From Capitulum mitella (taxonomy: Eukaryota; Arthropoda; Thecostraca; Pollicipedomorpha; Pollicipedidae), in contig CP099839.1 of the NCBI GenBank assembly GCA_030062745.1, positions 40,659,891-40,723,890 of the forward strand: 64,000 bases of DNA, read 5' to 3'. The translations under genes were made by a program, and so were the position numbers. The notes beneath the pieces were generated by a model. That model was not told where the DNA came from and searched no databases. It saw nothing but the letters and a program-made list of their open reading frames with translations. This document shows positions 10,721 to 22,774 of this stretch, one piece after another. Position 1 is the stretch's first letter; every line of letters begins with the position of its first letter.

Positions 10721-13700
10721 AGGAGTCCGACTCATGTAAGGCGCGTATGATTTTGCGGCGAGAAGCTTGACATTTATCGGCGTTGACACGTCATCTGGAT
10801 CGATAAGAGACGTTCATTTTTCGCCCTGAACGTTTGGCTAACAGTGATTTCTGTCCTGGTTCCGCTCTAGCTCTATCCTGTTTACCGGTCCAGGTATTGC
10901 TGTCTCTTCAGCAGCGATCGCTTGTTCCAGCGTGCTGCTTTGCGATTTATTACCTTTTTTGAGACGGTGCCTGTTTCGTCCTATATGGTCCTTGGTTACC
11001 AGGAGCGCTTGCTTGTACGGAAACGGTTTTGTGAACGAAATATGGCCAGTTTTCCGTTTCCAAAGTCAAAGAATATCTACGTATTCGTGTCAAACTACAA
11101 CAGAGAGCCTACACTGAAAACGACCGATATTGCATACAGTCAATCTTCATGCCAAGAATGCAAGCTTCAGTCTACAAATGTACGCCTGCCACGTCAGTCA
11201 CACGACCAGAACCCTATCGCAACGCCTTACGTGCGACCTGCAAACCAGAGCGTCACAGGCACACATGAAAGACAAAATTTCACAATGAAAGACAACCACC
11301 GACGCTCCGCTCATCTCCAGAGAAGACTTATTCACACTACCTGGCACATGTCCGTGAAGCCACAGCTGAACTGTCCAGCAAGGATGCGTATTTTGACCCC
11401 CCAATTTCCCGGAATTCGGGTCAAATAATGCTTTGATACGAATGTGTGTGTGTGTGTGTGCCTGCGTGCGTGCGTGCGTCTTTCTGTATATGAGGGGTTG
11501 TTCGTTGGTTGGCAAAATGTCTTCCGTTTAACATTGTTGGTTGTTGGCCAAGACATATTTTGACTGCGAGTTTATTCATTCTTTCCCATAATCTGGCTTA
11601 TTTCCCTCATTCCACTAGGTAGCATAGATATTAAGATTCCATAGTTGAGCAGAGATTTCTGTTGTCTTTGTCCCTAAGGAACATCTAATCTGGTATAAGA
11701 CGCAGTGGTTAAAGTAATTATACGACCTTTGGCAGCTGCAAAGTAACGCGGCTCTTTGGTGTTTCATGAACATCTTGAAACTGAAAGATGGCGAGCAGTG
11801 TTTTTTTTTTTATTCGAAATAGCAAGGAATACACGAATAATGTATTTTTTGCGAGATGTCTGCGTGGAACTAGCTGTAAAGATGCCTGCGTTCAGTTGTC
11901 GACATCAAATAGCTGTGGACCATCACATCATGTTCGTAGGGAAGATGGCGCGGTAGTGGCAATAAAAAAGCAAGTTAGTTTTTACGGTGTCCAGATTTGT
12001 GACTCGCAATCGATATTGGATTCTGTGCCTGACTGATGCGTCGAAAAAGAAGCTAGAAAACAACTCGATTCGTGTGAAGGAATCTCGGACCCTCACGGCT
12101 GTCTTACACCTCTATCGACCAATCGGTGTTTCCCAAAACACTGTTTTCTTTAATACCAAAGCGTTACCTAGCAGCCCCGTAATTTCAATTTGCACTTCCC
12201 TGGTTCGCAACAAATACGCAGTGAGGTCCAAATGCATTCAGACTTATATGAATGATCATGGTTATACCAAACTGTACCAGATAACTCCAGTCACCAATGA
12301 CCGCATGAGAAATGGACACAATTTTGAATCACCTCAGTGGGTAAGCCAGTAATTTTCAGTAAGAGCAGGAGTAAATCATAGGGTTATGTCATAAGAAAGA
12401 ATTTGATGGAAACTCAGCGGTTTATGGTGCTATTCTTCTAAAAAATAGTAATATTTAGTTGCAATGTATTTCAAAAAACTACATAAAACGAAGATACTTG
12501 CAATAAAGCCCGCCTCTTTTCGAGGTACGTTGTACTTTTAGCTTCAAAGACATAATTGACAGATTTCATGTTATCTTTCGGCATTTCTTTTACTGCTTCC
12601 CAACTTGGGCTGGTATGTAGCGCTCCATTCAAGTGTTATGATGTTTATGTTGTTTGTATGGTCTTGTTAAGACCATTGAAAAAGGTCGTATATTCCCTTT
12701 AAGTTAAATTCCGCATCTAAGGCGCAGGAATAAAAAGAGCGAACGACAGCTCAAGTTTTGTAGCACCATTTATAGCAACATTTAACACTATTTAACATCT
12801 CACACCAGAACTCTATTTTGTAACACCATGACAATCTTGTGACGGCGTTATTTTTTTTATTCTTCATATCGCTCACCTCTTTTAAGCGTTGTGCGCCCAT
12901 CACACGGACTAGATGAACGCTATTCTTGCATCGCAAACCGCATCTTCTCAATGTGATTATTTCTGGCTTCCATTGTTGGACCGAAAAAAAGTCTGAATGT
13001 GCTCGCTGTCGCTGTTTCTGAGACGGCGTGCTTTCACCATGCGGCCACAGAGAAGACCGGCGAAGGGCATCCCAGCTCCTTTCGTAGTAAAATGACAAAG
13101 AGTAGAAATACGATGCTGATAGAAAATCTGGAGCCATTTCTGATGTACCGGCGGAGTTTCCAGAAGGCCAACAAATAAATAATATTTTAAACGAAAAACT
13201 GTTATCTCGTTTCCGCAACACGCAACATTTACATTGCTCTGTTATTCGAGGCCTTAAATGCATTCGAGAACTATTGGGATTTCTTTTTCCTTGGTAACAT
13301 AATACTAACAAAGGAAAACCACTCGTTTTTGTTTTCCGTATGTAGGTTCGGAGACGTGTGGAAAATCACACAAAACAAAATGAAAATGGAACTCTTGCAT
13401 TTAAAAAAAAAACGGAATAATGATCATATTAACGTGAGTTATAAAGCTAATCATGAGGTCAGAAGGTTACATGACGAAAATTAGTCAATGCAGAACGCTA
13501 TGTCCAATGCTTCGGTTTTTCTTCCCTATTGTGCCACTGGATGATGTCTGATATTTCTTGACTAGATTTAAATCCATTTATAATCAGTTCAGTCTGTTTG
13601 TAACCATTTAGATACGTTCAGAACAGAGGCGACGGAGCCTGTGGGGCGCCGGGACGCGGCGCCCTTTCCCTGGGGAAAGGGGGTTTCACATCTCCGGAGC

Positions 13701-14205
13701 AGAGCTGGCGCAAATAATCTTGGTCTTGCTGAGAGAATAATTCTTAAGAAGCTTTTCCCTGCGAATCAAAACGTTGCACTCAGGACTCCGGAAGGTTAAA
13801 ACTCAGGGCCAGCAGAACCGTTGAAGTGGTCGAGCGCTGCACACACCTTGAACGCAAAAAATTACATTAATCTCGTGGCGTTGGTCGCAATGAAATGACC
13901 TCAAAATGTCCCGCGCCCTCCTGCCCTCCCTCGCCCTTAAATTCGGACGCCCACTGTCATTAGTTCGGAAGGAATATTGCAACAAAGAATCAGATTTTTT
14001 CTACTTCTGAAACCTTTGATTCCTTAAAGTATTCCTAAATACTTTAACACACAAACACACGAAATACACGGGCGCATGCCATATCTACCTACCTTCGTCC
14101 CACAGGCCGATCCCATGGTTCTGAAATTAGGAATGCAAACCCGCCGCCATCGTCCAATATATATGTATATTTCTGTGAACACAGTTCACATCTCTGGACA
14201 AACAA
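10721..14205. other. Mostly unique sequence, nothing certain
   Basis: Two long chance-like frames lie here, at 10922-11428 plus (168 codons) and 12751-13311 minus (186 codons). Neither shows a domain, signal peptide or convincing splice sites, so I do not call them genes. A TG/CG microsatellite lies at 11442-11480. A short GC-rich patch lies at 13625-13690. Confidence 0.35.
11442..11480. repeat. (TG)n(CGTG)n microsatellite
   Basis: GTGTGTGT repeats pass into CGTGCGTGCGTGCGT. Confidence 0.9.
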
Positions 14206-14540
14206 TCAGTGATCGCTAGCCGCGCGAATGCCAGACCAAGAGGTACGCCACCAGCAGCACCAAATGTCCCGCGAAAAGACACCGAGAAACACGTACATGC
14301 AGTAGCTGAAAGCGGCGTCCCGGCCGCGCCGGCTCGCGGGGGAGCGTGCGAGTGACGCCCCGAGCAGCAGGGTCCGCCTCACACGCCGACCTCTGGCGGC
14401 GCCACGTCTGGCCACCGTCGTCCGCGCCCCGCCCAACTGCGACCGAGTCGCGTTGATGTTTGGTTTTGGCCAATGAGACAAGCAGCGCATGTACCGTTGT
14501 TGTGTCAAAGCCTAAACCCTTCTGATCGTTGCGCACGCAT
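14206..14540 (-). other. CpG-rich region with a possible membrane-anchored frame
   Basis: Two overlapping minus-strand frames remain open. The frame at 14216-14536 ends in a hydrophobic stretch (LFAGHLVLLVAYLLVW) that would make a good single membrane helix, followed directly by a stop. The core (about 14300-14450) is GC-rich, which keeps frames open, so the hydrophobic tail may be chance. I do not recognise a family. It could be part of a first exon, or nothing. Confidence 0.2.
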
Positions 14541-15114
14541 TTCTGCTAGCAGTGTCATCCTGAAACATCCGTTTCGAGCAAGACGGTGATAACAGGTAGT
14601 CAGAAGAAGGTAAGTATAATAGTTATGCGTTACTGAAAGCGTAACGACAAAATGCGAGACAGAGGTAAGGTAATGCGCGTTTTACTGTATCAGACGCCTT
14701 TCGCCTGTCACAATGTAATCCGATAAACGTGTGGTCCGTCGAAGTGAGATGTTGGACGGTGTGTACACATGGTTGATGCTGTACAAATTAAGAACAATGC
14801 AAAGGACCGGCTGTTTGAAATAATAACGACTCTAAACATTCCTATAATATGTGTGTGTTATGGAATCTGGTGACGCCTGCGACAAGGATACGAGTCATGC
14901 CTGTGCCCTGTAAAGATAAGTTTGTTGCTCTGCAAAATTAAGTTAACCGTTCAAAAAAGAATGCTTGCGACTGCCGAAGACATGGTCATTCGCAAATGTC
15001 ACGATGGGGGGGGGAAATATTAATGTTTTCGTCTGTAGTGGCATTAAAACGTGTGCCCAAACGGTGTGTGGGCCACGAGTTTTATTTTTGACATGTTTTG
15101 TGATTAACTGTTAT
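14541..15114. other. Unassigned stretch
   Basis: No gene or repeat end recognised. A short G run lies at 15006-15014. Confidence 0.3.
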
Positions 15115-15905
15115 TCATGAAATGCCTGGAGTCGCTAGTCGACCGCACTCGGCGATTCCTCTGCTCTGCGTCTCTGCGTGCGAAACTGAAGGCGTCTGCC
15201 CGCGCGGTCTAACACAGCCGGCTGCCGGGAGTTCAGCTCCCCGGTCCCGCGACCCAGCGGCAGCAGGGGCTCCCAGGGCCGGAGGAGCGCGGACGGCGGC
15301 GCCACCAGACGCCGTCACCCACCGCAGGCCGGCATCACGGCAGGGCTCAGCGCGAGGCGGGCGTGCTGCTCGGCGCGGCAGGCGCGGCTTTACACAGACA
15401 CCTAGGGTGCATTCGCTGTAGCCCAGACGACATAGCATCTTTGTGACGTCACGTCTAATCGAACCTCCGACTGGCCGCGGTTTGGTGGCCCCAGAACTGC
15501 GGCCAATTACGGGTCCGATTGAAAGTGACGTCACAAAGATTCTATGTGGTCCGGGCTTCCGTGAACGCACGGTTAGTCTAACTGGCGGTCCCAGACCGAA
15601 CGCTGCGGCGGCGGCGGCGGCGGGTAGCCCCACAGACGCGAGCACGGGACGGACGATGACGCGACTGCCGCCGCCGTGGCGCCACGCGTCCGAGCCGCGG
15701 CGGCCTGCTGGGAGAACCAGGCCGTCCGTGCCTGGCGGCGATTTCCTCTGGGAGCGATGCTCAGCCGCCGCCGATGCCAGAGAGGGGGAGGGGCAGGCGA
15801 CGCCGTCTGGAGTTGAAGGAACGGATACCCTCCTCCCCCTCCCCGCCCGACACCGATCCGACCTGACACGGGAGCGCACGTTGCACCGGTCGGCGGCTTT
15901 CTGAG
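15115..15905. other. CpG-rich island containing a palindromic MITE
   Basis: High GC and CpG over almost 800 bases, with a GCGGCGGCGGCGGCGG run at about 15605-15620. Frames are open on both strands (15115-15945 minus, 276 codons; 15443-15904 plus). The minus frame crosses the palindromic element at 15402-15576, so it is not convincing as a continuous coding exon. It is the longest CpG-rich block in the window and a reasonable place for a promoter. Confidence 0.45.
15402..15576. mobile_element. 175-bp palindromic MITE
   Basis: The left half CTAGGGTGCATTCG...GCATCTTTGTGACGTCAC pairs with the reverse complement of the right half, CTAACCGTGCGTTCACG...GAATCTTTGTGACGTCAC. The pairing covers essentially the whole length, so the element folds on itself with almost no loop. 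Each arm contains the CRE-like TGACGTCA. A 3-base CTA/TTA flank may be a target duplication. No copy elsewhere in the window was found. Confidence 0.8.
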
Positions 15906-16194
15906 CAAGCCAACACACATAAACACATCGATAAATTAAAGTCAACAGCTGCGCAAAACAGGAGATTCTGAAGTCAGTTTTGCACTCGAATTAGCTCTGA
16001 CGCTCTCTTCAGTCTGACACAAACGGTTTTCCCATCAGACTAATTTGTAAACCGTTCCTGGCAACAGTCCCAAGAGCCAAGTGACGATTCTGACGTCATG
16101 GACTGATGACGCAAGAAGCACCGTCGGCACATCATCACCACACAAATCACATCAATCGGATGTCGCTAATTCCATTGAAGACGCCGATTAGGCG
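15906..16194. other. Unassigned stretch
   Basis: Short unique sequence between two CpG-rich blocks. A TGACGTCA word lies near 16091. Confidence 0.3.
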
Positions 16195-16560
16195 TTAGCA
16201 GTTCCGTCCATAACCCTTTCCATCGGCCGGTGGCGCCGCAGTGGACGCCAGACAAAGGCCCGCGAGCAAACCCGTCGACGACGCCGTCCCTCGATCGCCG
16301 CAGATGGCGCCAGGCGTCGTCAGGACGTCTGGAGGCGTCAGTTGGGCTTTCATCAGCAGGGACCTTGTAACGCCACCGCAGGATGCGCGGCGTCAGGCCA
16401 CCGCTTGCTGGCCGTCGGCGTCTGGGACCACGCTGTGGGCCTGTGAACGCCAAAACAGACCGATTTGTCGTCACGAGCTGCTAAGAGGAGCCGTCAATCC
16501 GCGGCCCGGCCAGCAGCCGCCTCTTTCACAGGGCACTGGCCAGCAAGGCCACGGATAACA
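16195..16560. other. CpG-rich island
   Basis: Moderately GC-rich with many GGCGTC and GACGCC words in both orientations. Frames are open on both strands (16166-16474 minus, 16241-16558 plus), neither recognisable. Confidence 0.35.
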
Positions 16561-16887
16561 TGTTAACTGGGGGGCCTCCCAGTGGTGGAAATCCCCCCCC
16601 CCCACCAGTGAACGGCTTTTGCCCCTAGTGAAAACCGCAAAAAGTGGTAGGAACTATTGCCTACATACATTGCTTCCTTATTAGTCAGTGTTCCTTGCTT
16701 CCTTACATTATTCATTGTTCGTTTTTTTGCTAGTGAATTAGAATATGTATTTCTTCTTACTGTTGAGGTTTCCGACGATATTCTTTGATCTGACAACAAC
16801 AGCATTCCAATATGGCGGCCGATTTTTTATCACCGTTGCGCATCATCTACACTAGTTTTTGCATTTTGTTAGGACCGTCATTGCTTG
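16561..16887. other. Unassigned stretch
   Basis: Contains a C-rich run at about 16590-16602 and the duplicated words GTTCCTTGCTTCCTT and CATTGCTTCCTT. No gene recognised. Confidence 0.3.
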
Positions 16888-17190
16888 TCCTCGTTAGCTT
16901 AGTGGATAAAGACTCGTACTCATCATCGCAAGGCTGTGGGTTCAAATCTCGACACCGCCAACTCTCCATCGGTGACACGTTTGGTGTGCATTGGACACCG
17001 GAAGCTTGAGCCCAAATGGCTGTGCGCCCGGACTCAAAACCAACCAATCAGCCAACCGTCTTTGGTACCTCACGGTGCATCAATCGGCGTGCCAGCATCC
17101 CCGCCAAACGGTCGCTCATAGGGGTGAGATCGGCTGCACAAGCTGTGTCAATAACGAAGGCAGCCAACGTCAATAATCAACATGCACCAG
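16888..17190 (+). mobile_element. tRNA-derived SINE
   Basis: An A-box-like TAGCTTAGTGG at 16895-16905 and a B-box-like GGTTCAAATCTC at 16939-16950 are spaced as in a tRNA internal promoter. The stretch GTCCTCGTTAGCTTAGTGG...CTCGACACCGCCA resembles a tRNA with a lost acceptor stem. A tRNA-unrelated body of about 220 bases follows. Flanking duplications and the exact 3' end were not resolved. A tRNA pseudogene without a SINE body is the alternative. Confidence 0.6.
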
Positions 17191-17382
17191 CCATAACTGG
17201 TATTTACACGCGATGGCGTAACGTCATCATCCTTACGATAACAACTGATGTTTACTGAAAATACCAAAACTAAAAACTAAAAAGGAAGCTTACTATGGGT
17301 CAACTCTGAGTGAAAAATATCTCGCCTTTGCCGCGCCAATTTTTGCAAAGTATGGTTATATCAGTATTAACTTATCTGAACA
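17191..17382. other. Short spacer between SINE and A1
   Basis: No recognisable feature. Confidence 0.3.
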
Positions 17383-18612
17383 TTAACCCGCCCCCGACTC
17401 GGGGGGGCGGTTGTCCGTTTCCCCACTGAGGTTTGCCCAAGATTGCGAAAGAACAAACAAACGCGGGACCGCGAAAATTTGTGGGACTTTTGTTTGGTCA
17501 TTTTTACACTCTGTGTCAAATTTTTGACCTCCGATCAAGTCAGGTGTCCGACCTGGGTCAGGTGAAGTGGACCCATGTCCAAAAAAGCTTAGCGCCCTAT
17601 AACTTTTTCGAATAACATGATATCGCAATAAAACTTTCTGGTATGAGCAATCTCGATAGATGCAACAAATCCGCCATCTCAGATTTTCCGGAATTTTCCG
17701 TGTCATTGACTTAAGATAAACCTCATTCTTAAGGCATGTCGTCGATTTTTTGACATTTGACGGAATTTCTTATAGCAGTTTTAGTGTGGGGTAATGCAGA
17801 CATCCATTTGCCATCAATGGACAAAGTATCAATGACTTCCAGTCATTGACCTGAGGTCAGGTCACGAATAACTGTTATAAGCCAAAATGCGCCGCCATCA
17901 AAATCGGTAATGAATTGCTCAGAACAGGTTGACAATGGCAGAACTGACTCGCACAGGTGCGAGTAATACCAAAAAGTTCGAAAAGCTGCAAAAAGTTGCA
18001 TATTTTGGAAATAAACAGACTCTTGCGAATAAAGCTAAGCCACTTCTGTAGATTGATAACTAATGACTTTTTTCAAACTTTAAGCATGAGAAACCATGAC
18101 AAGAACAACTAAGATAAATAAATACTACATGAAAAGGCCTATGTCGCGAAAAGAAAGAAACAGTTCGCGTTAATTTCATACCGCGTTCGGCTACGGCGCA
18201 CAATAGCAGTCGGCGCACAAAATCGCTGTCTTAACTCAACGTTTCGGCGTATATATCAACCAAATCAGAGAAATTAGGCCTGTGTCGGCATCTGCGGACT
18301 TTTACCTGTTGATTGGGGTACCATTACCTATACTTTATTAATCACAGCCTTTGAGATCCAGGCCGCTTCTCGGTTTCATGCAGTCAGCTGTGAGAAAATA
18401 TTTACAGGGCGTAAATGGGTTACATATTATCCAAAATTATAAATGAGACGAGTCTCTAGTTCTAGTTCTTACTTCTACTCTACTACTACTGAGATTCCCA
18501 ATGGCGTGTTTATTTTTATCGTGCGACCAGCCGTTCGTGAGCTGGAGGGCGCGGTCAATCCCCCACCCAGTCCGGCGTGACCGACGCTGACCGCCAGTCG
18601 GGCGCGGATTCA
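17383..18612 (+). mobile_element. Non-autonomous TTAA-type element A1
   Basis: The left boundary is TTAA followed by CCCGCCCCCGACT. The right boundary is AGTCGGGCGCGG followed by TTCA, a worn TTAA. The 1230-base body aligns with A2, A3 and A4 end to end. TTAA targets with ends starting CCC fit piggyBac-like elements; Kolobok also uses TTAA, so the superfamily is an inference. No transposase is encoded. TGACCTGAGGTCAGGTCA at 17847-17864 combines an everted and a direct AGGTCA pair. The frame discussed for A2 is interrupted here, but its final SLT-stop is kept. Confidence 0.85.
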
Positions 18613-18745
18613 TATTTGAGCTAAATGACAGTACTGACGATTTTAATTTGTTATGAAATGAAAAAAATGTGCACAAAACGTCATGAGTGGCATTTTCCGT
18701 TAATTACCTCACCAGTCAAAATCTATTATCCCAGGCCCTGCTGGC

Positions 18746-18901
18746 CAGGCACGTAGCCAGGATTTTCCTAGGGGGAGGGTGTGTCAAATTTTGTCATATG
18801 CCACTGGCATATGATGAAATTTATAGGTGAAAGGAGCAGTTTTGTGTAATCGACGTCATATTTTACGCACAGGAACGACCATGTAATGTTTGCTTTTGCA
18901 T

Positions 18902-18903
<2 letters not shown>
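18746..18903 (+). mobile_element. Family E MITE, truncated
   Basis: Starts AGGCACGTAGCCAGGATTTT with a G-rich run and matches the reverse of 2372-2634 for about 150 bases. It then stops at a (TA)n tract, so its far end is missing or replaced. Confidence 0.65.
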
Positions 18904-18960
<57 letters not shown>

Positions 18961-18970
18961 TTATATTTAT
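18904..18970. repeat. (TA)n tract
   Basis: A TA run with one C interruption, lying between the truncated family E MITE and the foldback at 18971. Confidence 0.9.
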
Positions 18971-19069
18971 ACCCAACGAGCCAAGCGATCTACACTGTTT
19001 CGCATTCCTGCGGAATCACTCAATGTCTAGTGTAGATCACTTGAGTGAGTGATTGAGTGACTGATATAC

Positions 19070-19132
<63 letters not shown>

Positions 19133-19162
19133 CACTCAATCACTAAACATATATTAGCAATA

Positions 19163-19230
<68 letters not shown>

Positions 19231-19272
19231 CAATCACTCAATGCCTAGTGTAGATCGCTTGGCTCGTTGGGT
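18971..19272. repeat. Foldback element with perfect 26-bp ends and (TA)n core
   Basis: ACCCAACGAGCCAAGCGATC and the six bases after it (18971-18996) recur exactly as the reverse complement at 19247-19272. Inside, GAGTGATTGAGTGA-type words pair with TCACTCAATCACT words. Two long TA tracts (about 19076-19130 and 19166-19224) fill the centre. This fits a short inverted-repeat element into which microsatellites expanded. Confidence 0.85.
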
Positions 19273-21850
19273 CATCGTCCCCATGCCCCGCCCCTTGGCT
19301 GCATTCCTGAGAACGGCCGAGGCGCGATGAACAGACCCTTTGGAATACCATGAACCGACACCATGCCGTGATCTAATGGTACATTATAAAATAAACATAA
19401 TGACAAAATATTGCTATAATCAGTCGTACCCCATGCCCTTTCCGCGTCTCATGCGCAGCCAGCACCGGTGGGTGGGGCTTTGGGATGACTCCATGCGACC
19501 GGTCAATGAACCGCAGGTGACGTCATCAGCCAGAGCGCGGCCATGTTCATCATTGGTTCAGGGGCATGCGCGGAGCCCTTACAGCCTTCGCGGGAGCTCT
19601 GGAGGCCACGTGCATATACAAAGCAAGGACGACGGGGCTGTGGTCAGTTGCGCTTAATTAAGGTCTGTGATCTTTGCTCGAAGCGGTCGGACGGAAGCGA
19701 GTGAATACGCATCGCATAGGAGACTGAACAAAACGAGAATGTCGACTGCGAACCGATCGGACGGCGGTCCTTATTCCTGGCGAGATTTACGCCGCAGCGG
19801 ACGTATTCTTGCGTTGCATAGGAAGACCTGTCTTCACTTTGACTTGACTATGCAAACCGCAGACGTGGTTTCCGGTTTGAAGATAATCATTGCAGCGAAT
19901 GTCAAGGGGAAACGTTCACCTTTGTATTGGGTTTTGAATTGAGACAGCAGGATTGTAGCTTGGACGTGGATATTATGTCGTTCAAAGTTCGTTTGTCCCA
20001 AATTCTTCCTTTAAAGTACCAGAACAGATTATATGAACGATTTTGGATGGGCGAGCTCAATTATGAGGAGTCACAGATATACGGTGACGTCATAATCCTT
20101 GGCTACTCTCGGATAAGAGCTTTGGCTTTGTTGTGGTTGCCAGCGGTTGCCAGTCTTAGGAATAATGTCGGCTGGAGCCCCGAGTCATTCGGTTGAAATC
20201 AGGGATGTTGATTTGTATTATTTTCAGAGGGCCCTACGCCCTCTTCCCCCCCCCCCCCCACGTTGACTTGTACCATGTTGGTTTGGGCCCCCAATATTTT
20301 CTGCCGATTTTAAAGAGAATGGGCAATAACAACGACAAGAACGGCTGCAATGGATAAGAGATAGGCAGAAAGTATAGAGTAAAGGATAATGTGATGTATC
20401 CATCTGTCTGTCTTTCTTCTATCTAAATACATACATGCTTGTATATATGGGGATACATGCGATTTTTGTTTGATAAACAGTAACAAAAAGCTCATAAATT
20501 TCTGTTCGCCAAAATGAAGTACGCTAAATCCCGTGAGAAACCTACATTTGTGGGAGGTTACCTTGTCAGGCCCTCGGCTGGTCCCCCCAATCATTTACAG
20601 AAATCGACGCGCCTGGTTGAAATGGTGTGTGAGTGGTGTCACGGTGACCGTATTTTCGTGGGTTTTGTCATTTCGATGACTGACAATCAGCAATGCAGTT
20701 CTTTCCACCGAAACACCGAACGACAAACCATCGTTCCACACATAGCTTACGAATCGTCATTGCAGCGCATCGTTTGTCTATATTTGATTCACCGTAAATC
20801 TTGGAAGTATGACGTCACATCATTGCGTGTCTGACGTTACTCCTAGAAATAACGCCACGGAGCTGAGTACTTTCCTCAACAAAATTTTTACATTTCATGG
20901 GATTCATGACATAAAACAACAACGGCATCGTTACCTTTTCATTCATTTCATATTATCTGCTGGATTTCCACCAAACTGGACTGTTACTTGTAGGTAACGG
21001 ATCTGTACGATACAACAGTTTTGTTGGAATATTAAGTAAATCTGATAATAGCATGCTGATTAACAATAAATATTATGGCAAACAAAGTCTCAAGAAAACA
21101 ACACTGGTACGTCCGTCTCCGCCCGGAGAAATGCTGTGATGCACTTCTGCCCTAGCGTTACGCATCTGAGCCCGTCACTGAGGACCGCCACGCCTCTGGG
21201 GACGCCTGCCTCTCTGAGAAAACACGGAGCCACGCAAACAATATTTGTTTTTTCCTTTTGCTTCGCCCCCGGGTGACGCGTTCCCCAGGGGTGATCGCCA
21301 CTTAGCACCATGTCGCTCTCCATCCAGTGTCGGGCGAGGTCAGGAAATCATCATCGACAGGGATCGATTGGTTAGCGCAGCACAGCGTACGTCGCGTGAC
21401 TCACTACAGGTGCGCTGTTGGAGGAAATGAAGCACGCGAAAGCGCGCAGGCGGTGCTCGTGGAAACATTGTAAGGTCCAGGTGCACAGGAGACCCAATAT
21501 TAGGTTGATGCTACGCATTTTTGTTATTATTCGCAGCCATTCCAATCTGACCAAAACAAACAACTTCTGCAAGCCATATCATACCGATTTTCGAAGATCG
21601 GAAAGCAAAATGTATTGTCACTGCTAGCATCTGAAAAGGAAGATTTTCGCTCATCTCCATCGAGTTTTGTGGACATTTCTTGAAACACAGACTGCGCTGT
21701 TCTTGACCTGGGTCGGGTTTCTCAATCTGCGCCAATGACTATAACCCTAGTCTACTGAAACCAAGAAGACTGTCCTCTTGTAAATGTAACTGGTTTACGA
21801 AGACAATTCCCGAAAGTTATCATCATGCAACTCGGCCTAACCTATAGTCA
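19273..21850. other. Mostly unique sequence, nothing certain
   Basis: No protein family is recognised in the open frames (for example 19340-19657, 19667-19942 and 20514-20834, all plus). A C run at 20249-20260 and moderate CpG content at 21110-21330 are the only marked features. Confidence 0.3.
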
Positions 21851-22130
21851 ACAATCGCTCAGCTGGCTGAAGCGCTGGTCCCCACGTCCTGGGAGGACTG
21901 GTCCGTCGGCCTTCGGTATGTGGTTCGCGTTCATCTGGCCCTTAGACGATCTTGCGGCTTCCCTAAAACCGTGCCGTGTCTTTGAAGGAACGTTGTATTT
22001 TCACCGCAAAATAGATCGACACATGGGATTGCACAGTCGTGTAAGGGTGTCGGGTGTTCGTACGACAAGCCCTGCTGAACAGCCAAGCTGTGGCATGGAA
22101 CATCTCCGTAACAAATTATTGAAGTCACGT
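21851..22130 (+). mobile_element. Possible tRNA-derived SINE, degenerate
   Basis: TCGCTCAGCTGG at 21855-21866 fits a tRNA A box and GGTTCGCGTTC at 21922-21932 is close to a B box, spaced about 67 bases apart. No tail or flanking duplication was seen, and no second copy lies in the window. Confidence 0.35.
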
Positions 22131-22606
22131 TTACGACATCCTTAGCCGCCTAAATAGGACTGATTTACTGCATAATGTTTCAACTGCGCGGTCGAAATGA
22201 AAATACTTGAAGCATTATGTGCGGTAAACTTGGTTACTACGTAGCATTTCAGGCGCGACCCTGCGTTCAAAACAAAGTTTGGAAATGGCTGAAAAGAATG
22301 GGTCAAAACAAAAAAGTTCCAGTCCACCCCTTCGTCGTTTTTAAATGCTTGTTTGAACTGCGACAGGAGTGCATGCATCGGTAAGGGGCACACTGTTAAG
22401 CATCATGTCAGTGTCAGCGTCAGCCCTGTCCGGATGTAAGGGTTTTCACCTATGCCTCGGACGACGGAGAGTGGTTGCCATCTCCATTCCATTTTTCTCT
22501 CAACCGAATTGAGCAACGAAACAAACAGGTTCGCGGAGTACGTTTTCTTCTTATTCCAATGATACCTAATCTGACACTGTCAGATCACCTGGTGATCTAT
22601 TAAGCC
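22131..22606. other. Unassigned stretch
   Basis: No gene or repeat end recognised. Confidence 0.3.
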
Positions 22607-22774
22607 ATAGGCGCAGCCAAGGGAAGGGGGCCTGGGGGCCGGCCCCCCCCCCTTTAGGCCGCGTTTTTGTGAAAACCATTGCACATCGTCTTACCGGCAG
22701 GCGGATTTCGTATGATTTCAGTTCAGTCCAAGCTCCGCCCCCTCCCACCTTAAGAAAATCCTGGCTGCGCCCTG
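22607..22774. mobile_element. Family E-like MITE, complete
   Basis: The left end AGGCGCAGCCAAGGGAAGG pairs with the reverse complement of the right end (AGGGCGCAGCCAGGATTTT). A G/C-rich run lies inside each end. At 168 bases it is shorter than the copy at 2372-2634 and its middle differs, so it is a related subfamily. Confidence 0.65.

Noticed and set aside
10922-11428. 168-codon plus-strand frame
   Set aside because: No domain or conserved motif; unusual amino-acid make-up for a real exon.
12751-13311. 186-codon minus-strand frame
   Set aside because: No family, no signal or membrane segment, no splice context; length alone is not enough.
15115-15945. 276-codon minus-strand frame
   Set aside because: It crosses a palindromic mobile element and lies in CpG-rich DNA where stops are rare on both strands; no domain seen.
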